A model generated the notes under the pieces. It ran no database searches, was not told where the DNA came from, and worked only from the letters and a program-made list of their open reading frames with translations. A stretch of DNA of 14,000 nucleotides, taken from Glandiceps talaboti. Its lineage: Eukaryota > Hemichordata > Enteropneusta > Spengelidae. The stretch is from contig NC_135559.1 of NCBI RefSeq assembly GCF_964340395.1, forward strand, positions 20,811,611 through 20,825,610, written 5' to 3'. This document shows positions 1-8,391 of the stretch, in pieces (position 1 is the stretch's first letter; every line of letters begins with the position of its first letter). The position numbers and the translations under genes were made by a program.

Positions 1-378
1 ACAAGCTGTACAAAGCAGACAAATATTTTAAAAGAAAATAGAATTGAGAATAATAATTTGAAAGAAAAAAAGAAACTAGAAGAAATAGGAATACTATATC
101 TACATGTACGTTATATAATGTGTAAAAAGGGTTGTAAGAATATCCAAACATATCCATGGCATGGGAATGTCTGTTGACTTTGTATTCATACTATTGTTGC
201 TGATGAGATTTCAACAAAAATGTGAGACTCGTTTGCCAAAGAAATGTTTTATTAATTTTTGTTTATAAATACGGTAATATTTGTGTTGATTCACGTTGGT
301 TTTGTTATTGGAATTATATCGAATATCTAAGAGTACGTATTATCAAGTAATAAAAATAATCGGGTAGGCTTGCTGTCA

Positions 379-409
<31 letters not shown>

Positions 410-490
410 GCTGCTGCTGCTGTTGTTGTTGTTGTTGTTGTTAAATAGAAAATAAGAGCTCTTACCTGCCATGTTTATTTTATACCACAG
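1..490 (+). other. Intronic sequence upstream of the P2X exon
   Basis: No exon is supported here. The stretch ends in an acceptor (TTTATTTTATACCACAG) feeding the exon at 491, so it is read as the intron before the penultimate P2X coding exon. The earlier P2X exons (TM1, the cysteine-rich ectodomain, the start of TM2) are not seen and must lie off the left edge. The only structure is the TTG/CTG microsatellite at 380-442. Confidence 0.6.
380..442 (+). repeat. (TTG)n/(CTG)n trinucleotide microsatellite
   Basis: An array of TTG units interrupted by about four CTG units, then TTG again. It ends about 49 bp before the splice acceptor of the exon at 491, inside the intron. Confidence 0.95.
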
Positions 491-616
491 GCAACGATAA
501 TGTGCGATATAGTGACATTCTATGTCTTAAAAAAGAAAAATTATTACAAGGAAAATAAATATGTTTACGTTGAGGATATCAACGATGGTTCAGAAGACCC
601 TGATGACGAAACCCAG
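491..616 (+). CDS. P2X purinoceptor, penultimate coding exon (end of TM2 and cytoplasmic tail)
   Basis: This is a 42-codon exon in phase 0, bounded by acceptor CCACAG and donor GTACGT. It starts ATIMCDIVTFYVLKKK, which matches the inner end of the second transmembrane helix of P2X ATP-gated cation channels. It continues NYYKENKYVYVED, which carries the family's conserved membrane-proximal YxxxK motif (Y19-K23 of the exon) needed for stable surface expression. The acidic end (DGSEDPDDETQ) is the intracellular tail. P2X subunits assemble as trimers in the plasma or endolysosomal membrane and open to Na+, K+ and Ca2+ on binding ATP. Only the C-terminus lies in the window, so the subtype cannot be assigned. 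The tail looks closest to the P2X4-like pattern. The intron position just before 'AT.(M/L)CD' agrees with what I recall of vertebrate P2X genes. Confidence 0.88.
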
Positions 617-1172
617 GTACGTTTTGACTTATAAGTGACTTGTTATTGGGTATGGCTGCATGATATTAGATAATGTAGTAGCCTTCTGTATATTGTCCCT
701 GTAATATCATAAGGCTGACCCTATTTTTTGTTATCTTTCTCATTACTTTTACATGGTAAGTATGGGTCCGTCGGTCGATTTAAAAAAGTAAAAACTCAAA
801 ATAAGAATTATTCTTCTCCAAGTTTCTCTGCATCTCCTTTTCCTCCTCTCTATCTTCTTTTTATTGGATTCCTGGTAACAAACCCTTTCCCAGCTTCTCT
901 ACACAATTGTCACGTTTTCAGCCCTCCTACTTCAAAATAACTTCGTCATTAAAAAAATGCCCTGTTCGTGAACAAGTGTCGTCATCGCCACCATATGACT
1001 GTAGATGACATCGACAGTCCAGACAATTGCTTATTCCTGCCATATAGGGCGCTGTTCCACAAAATATCACGGGCGAGTGCAAATAAAATCATTTCTTTAT
1101 TTTGATATCCCAGCTTAAAATTTGAGTCGATCGGTTAATGATAAACACAAAAAATAGTGTTACCATAACATA

Positions 1173-1174
<2 letters not shown>

Positions 1175-1214
<40 letters not shown>
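1175..1214 (+). repeat. (TG)16(CG)4 dinucleotide repeat
   Basis: An uninterrupted TG run passes directly into CG and then into the pentanucleotide block. Alternating purine/pyrimidine DNA of this kind can adopt Z-DNA. Confidence 0.95.
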
Positions 1215-1217
<3 letters not shown>

Positions 1218-2010
1218 TGTACTGCACTGCACTGCAATGCATTGTACTGTACTGTACTATACTATGATGTACTGTACTGTACTGTACTGCACTGCACTGC
1301 ACTGTGATGTACTGCTTTACACTACACTGCAATGTATTGTACTGTATTGCGATGTACTGTACTGTACTGTACCGTATTGCAATGCACTACACTACAATGT
1401 ACTGTACTGTACTTTGATGTACTGTACTGTACTGTACTGTGATGCACGACACAACAATGCATAATGCATAGCACTGTACTGTACTGTACTTAACTGTGAT
1501 GTACTGCAATGCACTACACTGCAATGCACCGTACTGTATTGTACTGTCCTGCAACATACTACATTTCAATGCAATGTACTGTACTGTGATGTACTGTAAT
1601 TTACTGTACTGTACTATGATGTACTGCAATGCACTACACTGCAATGTACTGTACTGTACTGTACTGTGATGTACTACACTGCAATGTACTGTTATGTAAT
1701 GTACTGTACTGTGATGTAGTGCAATGCACTACACTGCAATGTACTGTGATGTACAACATCACAATGTACTGCAACGCACTGTACTGTACTGTACTGTACT
1801 GTACTGTACTGTACTGTACTGTACTGTACTGTACTATGATGTACTACACCACAATGTACTGCACTGGACTGTACTGTGATGAACTGCAATGTACTGTACT
1901 GTACTGTGATGTACTACACCACAATTTACTGCTGTGTACTGGACTGTATTGTACTGTGATGTGCTGTTACAGTACTGTACTTCACTGTATCACATTGTAT
2001 AGTACAACAT
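1215..2010 (+). repeat. Pentanucleotide satellite (ACTGT-type, about 0.8 kb)
   Basis: Almost the whole stretch parses as 5-mers: actgt, actgc, aatgc, aatgt, attgt, gatgt, actac and actat. Spacings between successive GATG(T/C) pentamers are mostly multiples of five: 1266 to 1306 is 40, 1306 to 1351 is 45, 1351 to 1441 is 90, 1498 to 1588 is 90, 1588 to 1618 is 30 and 1618 to 1713 is 95. One phase slip lies near 1460-1490. A longer motif (gatgt-actgc-aatgc-actac-actgc-aatg) recurs at 1498 and 1618, and with one change at 1713, which points to higher-order amplification. It is intronic and non-coding. Confidence 0.9.
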
Positions 2011-2212
2011 ACATGTACATGCTGACAAATCAAACTTCCAATTTAGTACTGTCCTGTTTTCAAAGGCTAAACTGAGTTGACCGGAGTTTCTTTAGATTAT
2101 CCTGAAATGAACAAATGACGTCAGTGGAGCATTCTAGTGTTTAACAAGATGTCACCATGGCGTTCTTAGTCTTACATATCATTGACATTCATTTATATTT
2201 TCTTACCAACAG

Positions 2213-2269
2213 TCGTTGTACAGAAGTGCAGCAAAGGTAGATGGAACAACGGGGGAGTCACACTCATGA
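2213..2269 (+). CDS. P2X purinoceptor, terminal coding exon
   Basis: The last 18 codons and stop (TGA 2267-2269) follow acceptor TTCTTACCAACAG. The exon is phase 0 and joins the previous exon in frame (...DDETQ then SLYRSAAKVDGTTGESHS). It encodes the hydrophilic end of the cytoplasmic tail, the most variable part of P2X subunits, so sequence alone gives no family signature. Assignment rests on phase, good splice sites on the same strand and the lack of another in-frame continuation. A longer tail from an alternative exon cannot be excluded. Confidence 0.72.
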   Translation, partial: SLYRSAAKVDGTTGESHS

Positions 2270-2627
2270 TCGATCGAACGTAACGATTCACCGATAGCCA
2301 GAACCCACATGGAAATGTAATTTTTTTTTATGAAAAAGAAAACAAAAATAGATTTCCAATATATGCTAGTCACAAACTTGAATCAGTACTTTTAATTTAC
2401 CTATTGCGTCAATTCTCTTTTTATTTGTGTTATTGTGCCCTCATCGGTCACACTATGTAGAATTCACGGCAGAGTGGAAATGTTTCCCTCATATGATCTA
2501 GGAATTTCATCGCATACTATATTTAAAGATGTACCGTACTCAACAAGACTTAATGGAGATGGATTTCTTTAAACTAATGGCGAGTGAAATACAAAAGTAG
2601 ATCAAACTAGTACTGTACCCTTAACTT

Positions 2628-2633
2628 AATAAA
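2628..2633 (+). terminator. Candidate poly(A) signal AATAAA for the P2X gene
   Basis: This is the first canonical AATAAA on the + strand after the P2X stop, about 360 nt downstream. A second copy at 3261-3266 is equally canonical, so the true cleavage site is uncertain. Confidence 0.3.
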
Positions 2634-2727
2634 TTACTCAAGCTTACTTGAAATATTGACGAGTCGGTGAAGGCTTTAGTAATACAGACTTAGGGGGACT
2701 TTACCTATGAATCGAATGCGATTTACA

Positions 2728-2771
2728 TGTAGTATAAGCCTAATGGCTAATGTAGTATAAGCCTAATGGCT
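2728..2771 (+). repeat. Tandem duplication, 21-bp unit plus 2-bp spacer
   Basis: The 21-mer beginning tgtagtataagcctaat occurs at 2728-2748 and again, identical, at 2751-2771. This is a small, recent duplication in the presumed P2X 3' UTR or the intergenic space. Confidence 0.9.
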
Positions 2772-3412
2772 CCTGAACAATAGTAATTTGTCAAAATATT
2801 CTACGGCGGGGTAGGGGGGGGGGTACCACTGGGTATATATTGAGGACAGTTTTAACTGGTGGTTGAACTTGCCATTTGTGTTTCAATCAATTTGTCATTC
2901 TCAAGATAAAATTTTGTTATGAATGAAATTGTAGAAGCATTATGGCATTGTATACATCTGAATGTACTGATGAAAGCCATAAAAAACATTGAAAATAATG
3001 TACAATTGTGCAGATATGAATACACTGCACAGAGAGTTGTGTTTGATTCTGCACATACTTGTTATACAATGTTTTACTGCAATGTATAAATACCACTAAC
3101 AAGTATATGCCATATAGGTAGCATTATCAGAAATTAGTTTACGTTGTGTTCTCTGTCAACATCTGTTACATGTAATTTGTATAGACTAAATGTAATAGAA
3201 AATGTTGTACTAGCTACTACTGAGATACCCTGACGAAAGTACATGTTCCATAGATTCTAGAATAAACATGTGTAAAGAAAAGAAAATTGTACCAAAAGTA
3301 ATTTTAATAAAATAGCAATATTCCATTATTTCCATATGGTGTTATAGTAACATCCCATAGTAAGACCTCGAAAATGATATTAAAATATGCAGGTATGTGT
3401 TGTTGTTGTTTT

Positions 3413-3444
<32 letters not shown>

Positions 3445-4088
3445 TTTGGGGGGGGCGCCCGTGTACATTCATTACACCGCTCCCACCCACTCGGTTAAAA
3501 ATGCCCGGCCCCTTAGTCAAGATCACCAAACTACTCGAAATTAGACCCTTAAATTCCAAATTTTGATATTTCGAATCCAAACACACTGTATCTCCTGTCC
3601 AACAAAACCCTCATTAACTGATTATCTCTGTGATAAACAATAGAACTGTGATAGATGATAGATTATTAGCACAGATGGCATGGACACTACTATGGATTAT
3701 TTGCATTGTACAGTAAGTACCATTGTGTATTGTTGTTAGGCTTAGTATCAGGATAAAAGGTGGGTCATTAATAATCTAAAAAAGACAAATAAAACAATTT
3801 GTGGCATATTATGGATAAAACACGTATTTTAAGCTAATGCCTAGTAGTCAACATCTCGTTGTGCCATTTTATGAAGCATGACTCGTATAATTGAAGAATT
3901 GTTGAAATAATTAAAACCCAATCTTTGTTATGCTAATTAGATATCAGGGTGATTTTCGTTATTTAGTTCGAGATTTGGTAGAAATTTTGTTATAGATATC
4001 TAGATAATAAATTCTACCATGATATGTTTTGAGTTCAATGTAACTAGAATACAATATTTATATAATTATTAAATAAGTATAACTTCAC

Positions 4089-4117
4089 CCATAGACGTTG
4101 GAGAGATGCGTCTATGG
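4089..4117. repeat. Perfect 9-bp stem hairpin
   Basis: ccatagacg (4089-4097) pairs exactly with cgtctatgg (4109-4117) around an 11-nt loop. It lies about 200 bp downstream of the stop of the - strand gene, so it could be transcribed in that 3' UTR. It does not match the histone 3' stem-loop. The octamer ttcagccg also recurs nearby, at about 4117 and 4162. Confidence 0.6.
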
Positions 4118-4321
4118 TTCAGCCGGTGTTGTTTAGTACACCACTTTAGTGTATATCTTAGTGTTCAGCCGAAGAAAATATGAGTTACCATATAATGGCT
4201 AAAAATCGCCCGAGATATCAATCAAGAAAACTTGAAAGGACAAGCACTGATACTTTCACTTATTACAGGGCTGTTCGTAGTGCGAGAAGTTCTTTTGGTA
4301 CATTAGGAAGCTGTTGCAGAC

Positions 4322-4389
4322 CTACAGTTTTCTTCTTACGAAGGTTTCTAGTGTACTCGACGTAGTAGGACCAATTAGATGATCTTGAA
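4322..4389 (-). CDS. O-fucosyltransferase-like protein, exon 5 (C-terminus)
   Basis: The final coding exon ends at TAG (4324-4322). It completes the split codon left by exon 4 and reads (I)QDHLIGPTTSSTLETFVRRKL. The stretch HLIGPTTSST matches the closing O-FucT element, usually 'FIG(S/T)..ST', which follows the EQE motif. Two AAG acceptors lie 6 nt apart. Starting at 4389 gives five residues between EQEI and HLIG, which I recall as the usual family spacing. Starting at 4383 gives three, with Asn at the junction. I prefer 4389, but both keep the frame and both may be used. The antisense open frame over this exon is a shadow. Confidence 0.7.
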
Positions 4390-4560
4390 CTTATGAATAA
4401 TTTAGCTCCTATAATTAAGATATAAGAACAAGTTTATTGTAATATAACATGACATGGAAATGTCCTAATATATGCGATTTAAAGATGGACGCGTTCACAT
4501 TACCATTAGTCCTTCTAGCAATCAGAGAATGTTATCAATTGGATATACTTTGATGTCTGC

Positions 4561-4563
<3 letters not shown>

Positions 4564-4610
<47 letters not shown>
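4564..4610 (+). repeat. (TG)n dinucleotide repeat
   Basis: A perfect TG run of about 47 bp ending in AGGGGGAGGGG. It reads CA on the transcribed (-) strand, within intron 4. Confidence 0.97.
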
Positions 4611-4612
<2 letters not shown>

Positions 4613-4651
4613 GGGGAGGGGTGAAATTGGTAGATGGCTAAATGGATGAAC

Positions 4652-4725
4652 GGACAGACAGACAGACAGACAGACATAGACATATAGACAGAGACAGACA
4701 GACAGACATACATACATACATACAT

Positions 4726-4760
<35 letters not shown>

Positions 4761-4873
4761 TACATACATACATACATACATACATACATACATACATACA
4801 TACATACATACATACATACATACATACAGACAGACAGACAGACATACATACATACATACATACATACATACAT

Positions 4874-4910
<37 letters not shown>

Positions 4911-4922
4911 GACACACACACA
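4652..4922 (+). repeat. Compound (GACA)n/(CATA)n/(CA)n microsatellite
   Basis: Blocks of GACA alternate with blocks of CATA at least three times before a terminal CA run with one GACA interruption. The alternation is consistent with GACA/CATA interconversion and slippage within one array. A related CATA array followed by a GACA array lies at 11001-11318. Confidence 0.95.
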
Positions 4923-5044
4923 GATACTAGATAGATAATTGAATCTGTTATAGGAAGTTGTTAATAACATGAACTCCAACCTTACTCTTGTTAAGACATA
5001 TCAACGTATAGTGTCATCTATAATAGAACACAAATAATACTTAC

Positions 5045-5180
5045 TTTCAGCGATTTCTTGTTCTACCAGTGATAAAATATAGTTATCTTCCTCATACTTC
5101 TGTATTTCTGGACTTATCTCCAGTAAATCAGAAAGACTATACACGTCAAGCTTTGTTTTCTTGATAAGGGTTTCCATTTC
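5045..5180 (-). CDS. O-fucosyltransferase-like protein, exon 4
   Basis: This exon has 45 codons plus one nucleotide, with acceptor TTAATTCAAG and donor GTAAGT. It enters in phase 0 from exon 3 and encodes residues 407-451, beginning EMETLIKKTKLDVYSLSDLL and ending LSLVEQEIAE. The EQE sequence near the end is the O-FucT C-terminal signature normally written '(L/V)(V/D)EQE(I/V)C.(R/K)A'. Here Ala replaces the common Cys. Together with exon 3 (LYMAKPMYQQ followed by EMETL) it forms the Rossmann-like half of the domain, in which family members have 'Y(L/I)A(T)...E(V)..L'. Confidence 0.8.
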
Positions 5181-5922
5181 CTTGAATTAAGTATACGAAA
5201 TAAATGTATTTATTTATGGTAAAGTGATGTTGAAGCATGAAAACGAGTCTTTAGTCTTGTTTATTTTACTCCTTTGTTCTACGATGGCGCATACATATAA
5301 TAGGGTGTGTATATTGGAATTGACAATACCTCTTGCAATACTGATAAGCTATCTGTTTGAATAGGCCTCTCTCGAACAACTGGAATTCCTATGGAAACAG
5401 CCTTCCGATAAAAATACTACAAAAACAGACCTTCTTGTGCAAAGAGAACTTCTAATGGAAACAAACCTTTCGATAAAATCAACTCTTTCTATGCAACGTG
5501 CCCACCATCAACATTAGACATCCCTATGAAAAGTTGATGCTTCCATTCATCGCTGTCATTTCTAGCTAGTCATATTATCATTGTTGTTGCAATCACACAA
5601 TTGTAGAATACGACAGAAATTCGTTCTCCTGTTAGTTTTCGTAAGTATGTCCTTAATGAAGTGTTTCAATTTCATGTTGGACAATAATAACTCTATACCT
5701 AAGTATCAATGATATTTGACTGAGTGTTTCGATAATATAGTTTACTCAATGATTTACTAGGTTTGCATAATAAGGGGGATATTAGAATTGATAATGTAAT
5801 CACTTATTATCATAATTGTGATGTTTTGTAGATCGCAAATAACGTCCAAATATAGCGATAACATATAAAAGATCGACTGACATCTTGTACTTTGTAGTTA
5901 TGAAAACGCCATGAATAATTAC
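5181..5922 (-). other. Intron 3 of the fucosyltransferase-like gene
   Basis: This AT-rich intron runs from donor GTAATT at 5922 to an acceptor ending at 5181. The only internal structure seen is a diverged direct repeat at 5384-5478. No other exon is supported. Confidence 0.75.
5384..5478 (-). repeat. Diverged direct repeat in intron 3
   Basis: A block of about 30 bp ending in ...cgataaaa occurs at 5384-5413 and again at 5447-5478. The second copy has several substitutions and a two-base length difference. Both contain atggaaaca(g/a). This is an old local duplication or two copies of a dispersed repeat fragment. Confidence 0.5.
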
Positions 5923-6070
5923 CTGTTGATACATTGGTTTAGCCATGTATAGACATGTTAAATTGTGTACACTTAACAACTCTGTAATATCGTTGACAAT
6001 TGCTGGAGCTGCATTGAGTAATATCTTCAATGATTGTAAACTTTCTTCACATCCAGATTTTCTTTTGGTA
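5923..6070 (-). CDS. O-fucosyltransferase-like protein, exon 3
   Basis: This exon has one nucleotide plus 49 codons. Acceptor ATAATCTACAG precedes it and donor GTAATT follows CAACAG. The leading T completes the TG left by exon 2, giving Cys357 and the continuous motif HWRNMSGEC. The translation then runs TKRKSGCEESLQSLKILLNA (358-377) and on through an amphipathic helix to LTCLYMAKPMYQQ (394-406). That tail matches the 'Y(L/I)A(T)' strand of the O-FucT fold. The phase match and the motif made whole across the junction are the best evidence for this exon. The open frame running 123 nt past the donor is intron read-through. Confidence 0.82.
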
Positions 6071-6604
6071 CTGTAGATTATATAACAAAAGATATAACAA
6101 GTTTTTAAAAAATTGTAAACGTATATGTTAAGATGCTAAAGTATAGTTGGCTAGTTAACATATCTATGTACTAATTCATTATCTTATTATCTTATACCCA
6201 ACAATAAAGTTTCATTTCAAATCAAATCACTCCCGCGTTGTACTGACGAGCCCTAGGCCGGTTTCCTATTGTATTTGAATAAATTATTATTATATGCTGC
6301 CTGGCTTAGTGTCACGCAACTATCTAATTACTGCAATATGGTTGTTTATGTATTAAGCGACCAACAGTTAGAATTACATGTGATTTTGGAAGTTAGTTTT
6401 GGGGTGTTGATTTTTTAACACGTATTCATGGTTTGAAATTACGTCAAAAACGAACCACATCATCTCTGGATATATTTCACTTGGATGTCATTTGTCACAT
6501 GTGAATACAAAACACTTGGAAGAGAGGACATAGTTAAAATCTCTCAGTGCAAATGTTCTAAACGAGACGAAGGGGGGGGGGGAGGACTGCTTGATCTTTC
6601 TCAC
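6071..6604 (-). other. Intron 2 of the fucosyltransferase-like gene
   Basis: Donor GTGAGA begins at 6604, directly after the TG of the split codon. The acceptor ends at 6071. The intron is AT-rich with a short G-run near 6571-6582 on the + strand. No other feature is seen. Confidence 0.75.
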
Positions 6605-7542
6605 CATTCTCCAGACATGTTTCTCCAGTGCATAACTGCAAAGTTTCCTTCACAAACTTTCTTCATACCGTCTTCAGCCATACGTCGTATATATGGAGCT
6701 CTTACTAGGGACTTGTCGAGAACGATATCGAGATCTTGTTTACAGGGAAGGTCAATCGAAGGTTCGGCAGACATGACTCCAATGCAAAGTGGGGAAGTTA
6801 AACTCTTATTGAGCACGATTAAGTTGTCTTCAAACACACGAATTGAAGTGACATTAGCAGGTAATCCTATACCGCTTACATTTGTCTGTCCCTCTAGCCA
6901 ATGCTCTGTTTCGCCAGCTATTTTCATTAGGTTGCATGTACGTAGTATGTAAAGTGAACATACGTCCTTTTGAAGACCGGAAAAACTTGACACTAGCCTA
7001 TCTTCTTTGACAACATTTCCACATGTATTCTTAAATTCGTCCACAGATACAACATCAATGTAATGAGTAAGTCTGTCCAAGTCAAAGGTTTCTTCAAAGG
7101 TTCTCCAAGATGTCATGAAGTGTACAACATGTTCTTGTGTACTGTGGTTGTGGAATGGTAGAATGACAATATTATACTTGTTATACAATGCGAAAGCAAG
7201 CACCCAACGGTAATTATTGTACAAAGTTGCAGGACCAGGGCGATTAAAATACACTGGTAAAATATAAATTCCTCTTAATCCTCGTTGCTGACTATTTGTT
7301 TTGAAACTACCGAGTTTTAGATTGTCACAGTTTGTACGTTGACCGTGAATATGAAGTGATGGGTTCGACATAATGTTATTGTCTATTTCCGTTCTTCTCT
7401 TTTCGTTTTCTTCTTTTTCAATGTGTAGTTCCGGCTTTGAAGAACCGCCACTCTGTATCATTTCCCTACTAACCACAGTTTTGTCAACATTACTAGTGAT
7501 AGTAATAGTCGGTAGTGTATCACTATGATCGTACTTCACAAC
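6605..7542 (-). CDS. O-fucosyltransferase-like protein, exon 2 (stem and catalytic domain)
   Basis: This is the main exon, encoding residues 45-356 of a predicted Golgi or ER luminal enzyme. Residues 45-133 form a polar stem rich in Ser, Thr, Asn and Glu. The domain opens with RGIYILPVYFNRPGPATLYN (134-153), followed by an alanine/tyrosine-rich helix and NIVILPFHNHST, the layout of the O-FucT N-terminal element 'G..N....L..A...A..L.R.(L/I)V(L/I)P..H'. FEETFDLDRL (193-202) is the usual 'F...FD...L' block. HWR (349-351) matches the conserved HxR near the GDP-fucose site. Cysteines at 116, 218, 239, 247, 297, 311 and 341 and several NxS/T sequons (for example NVS, NVT, NKS, NMS) fit a secreted domain. 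By family knowledge such enzymes transfer fucose from GDP-fucose to protein O-sites; the acceptor here is unknown. The acceptor site is TTTCAACAG; upstream read-through MSLLFLLFQQ is intron. Confidence 0.78.
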
Positions 7543-7675
7543 CTGTTGAAATAGTAAGAACAATAATGACAATTAGAAGGAACTCAAACAAACATACAGA
7601 AAAACAAACAGACAAACAGCGGCTAAAACAACATCTACCCTTCCTTGCTATATTATTTCTCAGGGTGGCCTTCCT

Positions 7676-7680
7676 TGATT
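7676..7680 (+). repeat. Left target-site duplication TGATT
   Basis: TGATT directly abuts the left end of the inverted-repeat element. The same 5-mer directly abuts its right end at 8132-8136. Confidence 0.55.
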
Positions 7681-8131
7681 GTACGGAGGCTTAATGAGGA
7701 CACAGGAGTAGTTTTTTAAACCATGCGAGTAGGTTTTGTTTTTTTGTTTTTTTTTTACCATGGGAGTAGTTTTTATTGCATGGGAGTAGGTTTTTTTTTA
7801 CCATACGAGTAGGTTTTTTTTTTTTTTTTTTTACCATGGGAGTAGCTTTTATTTCATTGGAGTAGGGTTTTTTGTTGTTGTTGTTTTTTTTTACCATGGG
7901 AGTAGTTTATTGTAAAAAAATAGTTTTACCATGTAGTTTTTTTGTACCATGTGAGTAGCTTTTATTTCATGGGAGTAGTTTTTTCCTCACTTGATATGCA
8001 AATTTGGTTGTTATTTTTTTCGACTTCTGGTAAATAAATAATATTATAATATAATATAACACACTCACATGGTAAAAAAAATACTCACATCGTTTTAAAA
8101 AATACTCCTGTGTCCTCATTAAGCCTCCGTA
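7681..8131. mobile_element. MITE/foldback-like element with about 38-bp terminal inverted repeats
   Basis: The left end (7682-7719, starting tacggaggcttaatgagg) is the reverse complement of the right end (8094-8131, ending cctcattaagcctccgta) with about one mismatch. TGATT flanks both sides, as expected of a transposed copy with a 5-bp target duplication. Inside, the left two thirds is a degenerate tandem array of '(g/c)gagtag-T-rich-accatg' units, about ten copies. The inner edge of the TIR (ggagtag) is itself such a unit. Near the right end, inverted copies (actcacatggtaaaaaaa) appear, so the whole element can fold back. It has no coding capacity and is non-autonomous. The superfamily is not assigned; base 7681 may be part of the element or an imperfect TSD edge. 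Confidence 0.72.
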
Positions 8132-8136
8132 TGATT
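8132..8136 (+). repeat. Right target-site duplication TGATT
   Basis: This matches 7676-7680 exactly, next to the right terminal inverted repeat. Confidence 0.55.
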
Positions 8137-8391
8137 CTATATTTCTCTTGATTCTAAAATTCTTAAAAACGGTGAAAGCTAAATTAATCGACGCCCTCTA
8201 CGGCAGGATTAGAACAATCACTACGCCACTAGTCAGATATAAACACAGTACAGCGAGCGCGTATCTGAATGAAAATTGCTGAAATTCGGGAAATCTAATA
8301 AACCCAAATAGTTAAAAGTTTCCGTCTTAGTTAGACTGTTAACATACTTTCATGAATTCAAAGTATCACATACATGTACTCATACACTTAC

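Larger units (their letters stand above)
617..2212 (+). other. P2X intron, largely filled by satellite-like repeats
   Basis: This intron lies between the two P2X coding exons, with donor GTACGT at 617 and acceptor TTTTCTTACCAACAG ending at 2212. Both flanking exons are phase 0, so the frame is kept. Positions 617-1174 and 2011-2212 look like ordinary AT-rich intron. The centre is a (TG)n tract followed by about 0.8 kb of pentanucleotide repeat. Open frames inside it are repeat artefacts. Confidence 0.8.
2270..4321. other. Interval between convergent 3' ends (3' UTRs and intergenic)
   Basis: The P2X gene (+) ends at 2269 and the fucosyltransferase-like gene (-) ends at 4322, so both 3' UTRs must lie here. 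AATAAA on the + strand at 2628-2633 and 3261-3266 are possible P2X poly(A) signals. I see no clear AATAAA on the - strand near 4322. Other contents are a 23-bp tandem duplication (2728), a G-run near 2813-2822, a T/G-rich tract at 3400-3450 and a hairpin at 4089. No further coding exon is supported. Confidence 0.6.
4390..5044 (-). other. Intron 4 of the fucosyltransferase-like gene
   Basis: The donor (gaaa|GTAAGT on the - strand) is at 5044 and the acceptor ends at 4390. About half the intron is microsatellite: a TG run and a compound GACA/CATA/CA array. The many Tyr/Cys/Met/Val-only open frames here are translations of those repeats. Confidence 0.75.

Noticed and set aside
728-940. A 70-codon + strand ORF inside the P2X intron.
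   Set aside because: Compositionally Phe/Ser/Pro-rich from pyrimidine-rich intron, with no domain, and inconsistent with the phase-0 join of the flanking exons.
1135-2075. Long open frames on both strands rich in Tyr, Cys, Thr, Val and Gln.
   Set aside because: They arise from the pentanucleotide satellite inside the P2X intron.
3380-3586. A 68-codon - strand ORF tested as a possible last exon of the fucosyltransferase-like gene.
   Set aside because: It lacks the closing O-FucT motif and a matching phase-1 acceptor. The exon at 4322-4389 supplies both.
4180-4365. A 61-codon + strand open frame (MSYHIMAKNRPRYQ...).
   Set aside because: It is antisense to the phase-matched terminal exon of the - strand gene. 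The - strand reading completes a conserved motif.
4522-4979. Several overlapping open frames of Met-Tyr-Val-Cys or His-Thr-Tyr-Ile repeats.
   Set aside because: They are translations of the CATA/GACA/CA microsatellite in intron 4; every frame of such repeats is open.
6485-6952. A 155-codon + strand open frame.
   Set aside because: It overlaps intron 2 and the large catalytic exon in antisense. The - strand protein has clear domain motifs.
7691-7897. A lysine-rich 68-codon - strand ORF.
   Set aside because: It is the A-rich translation of the tandem array inside the inverted-repeat element.
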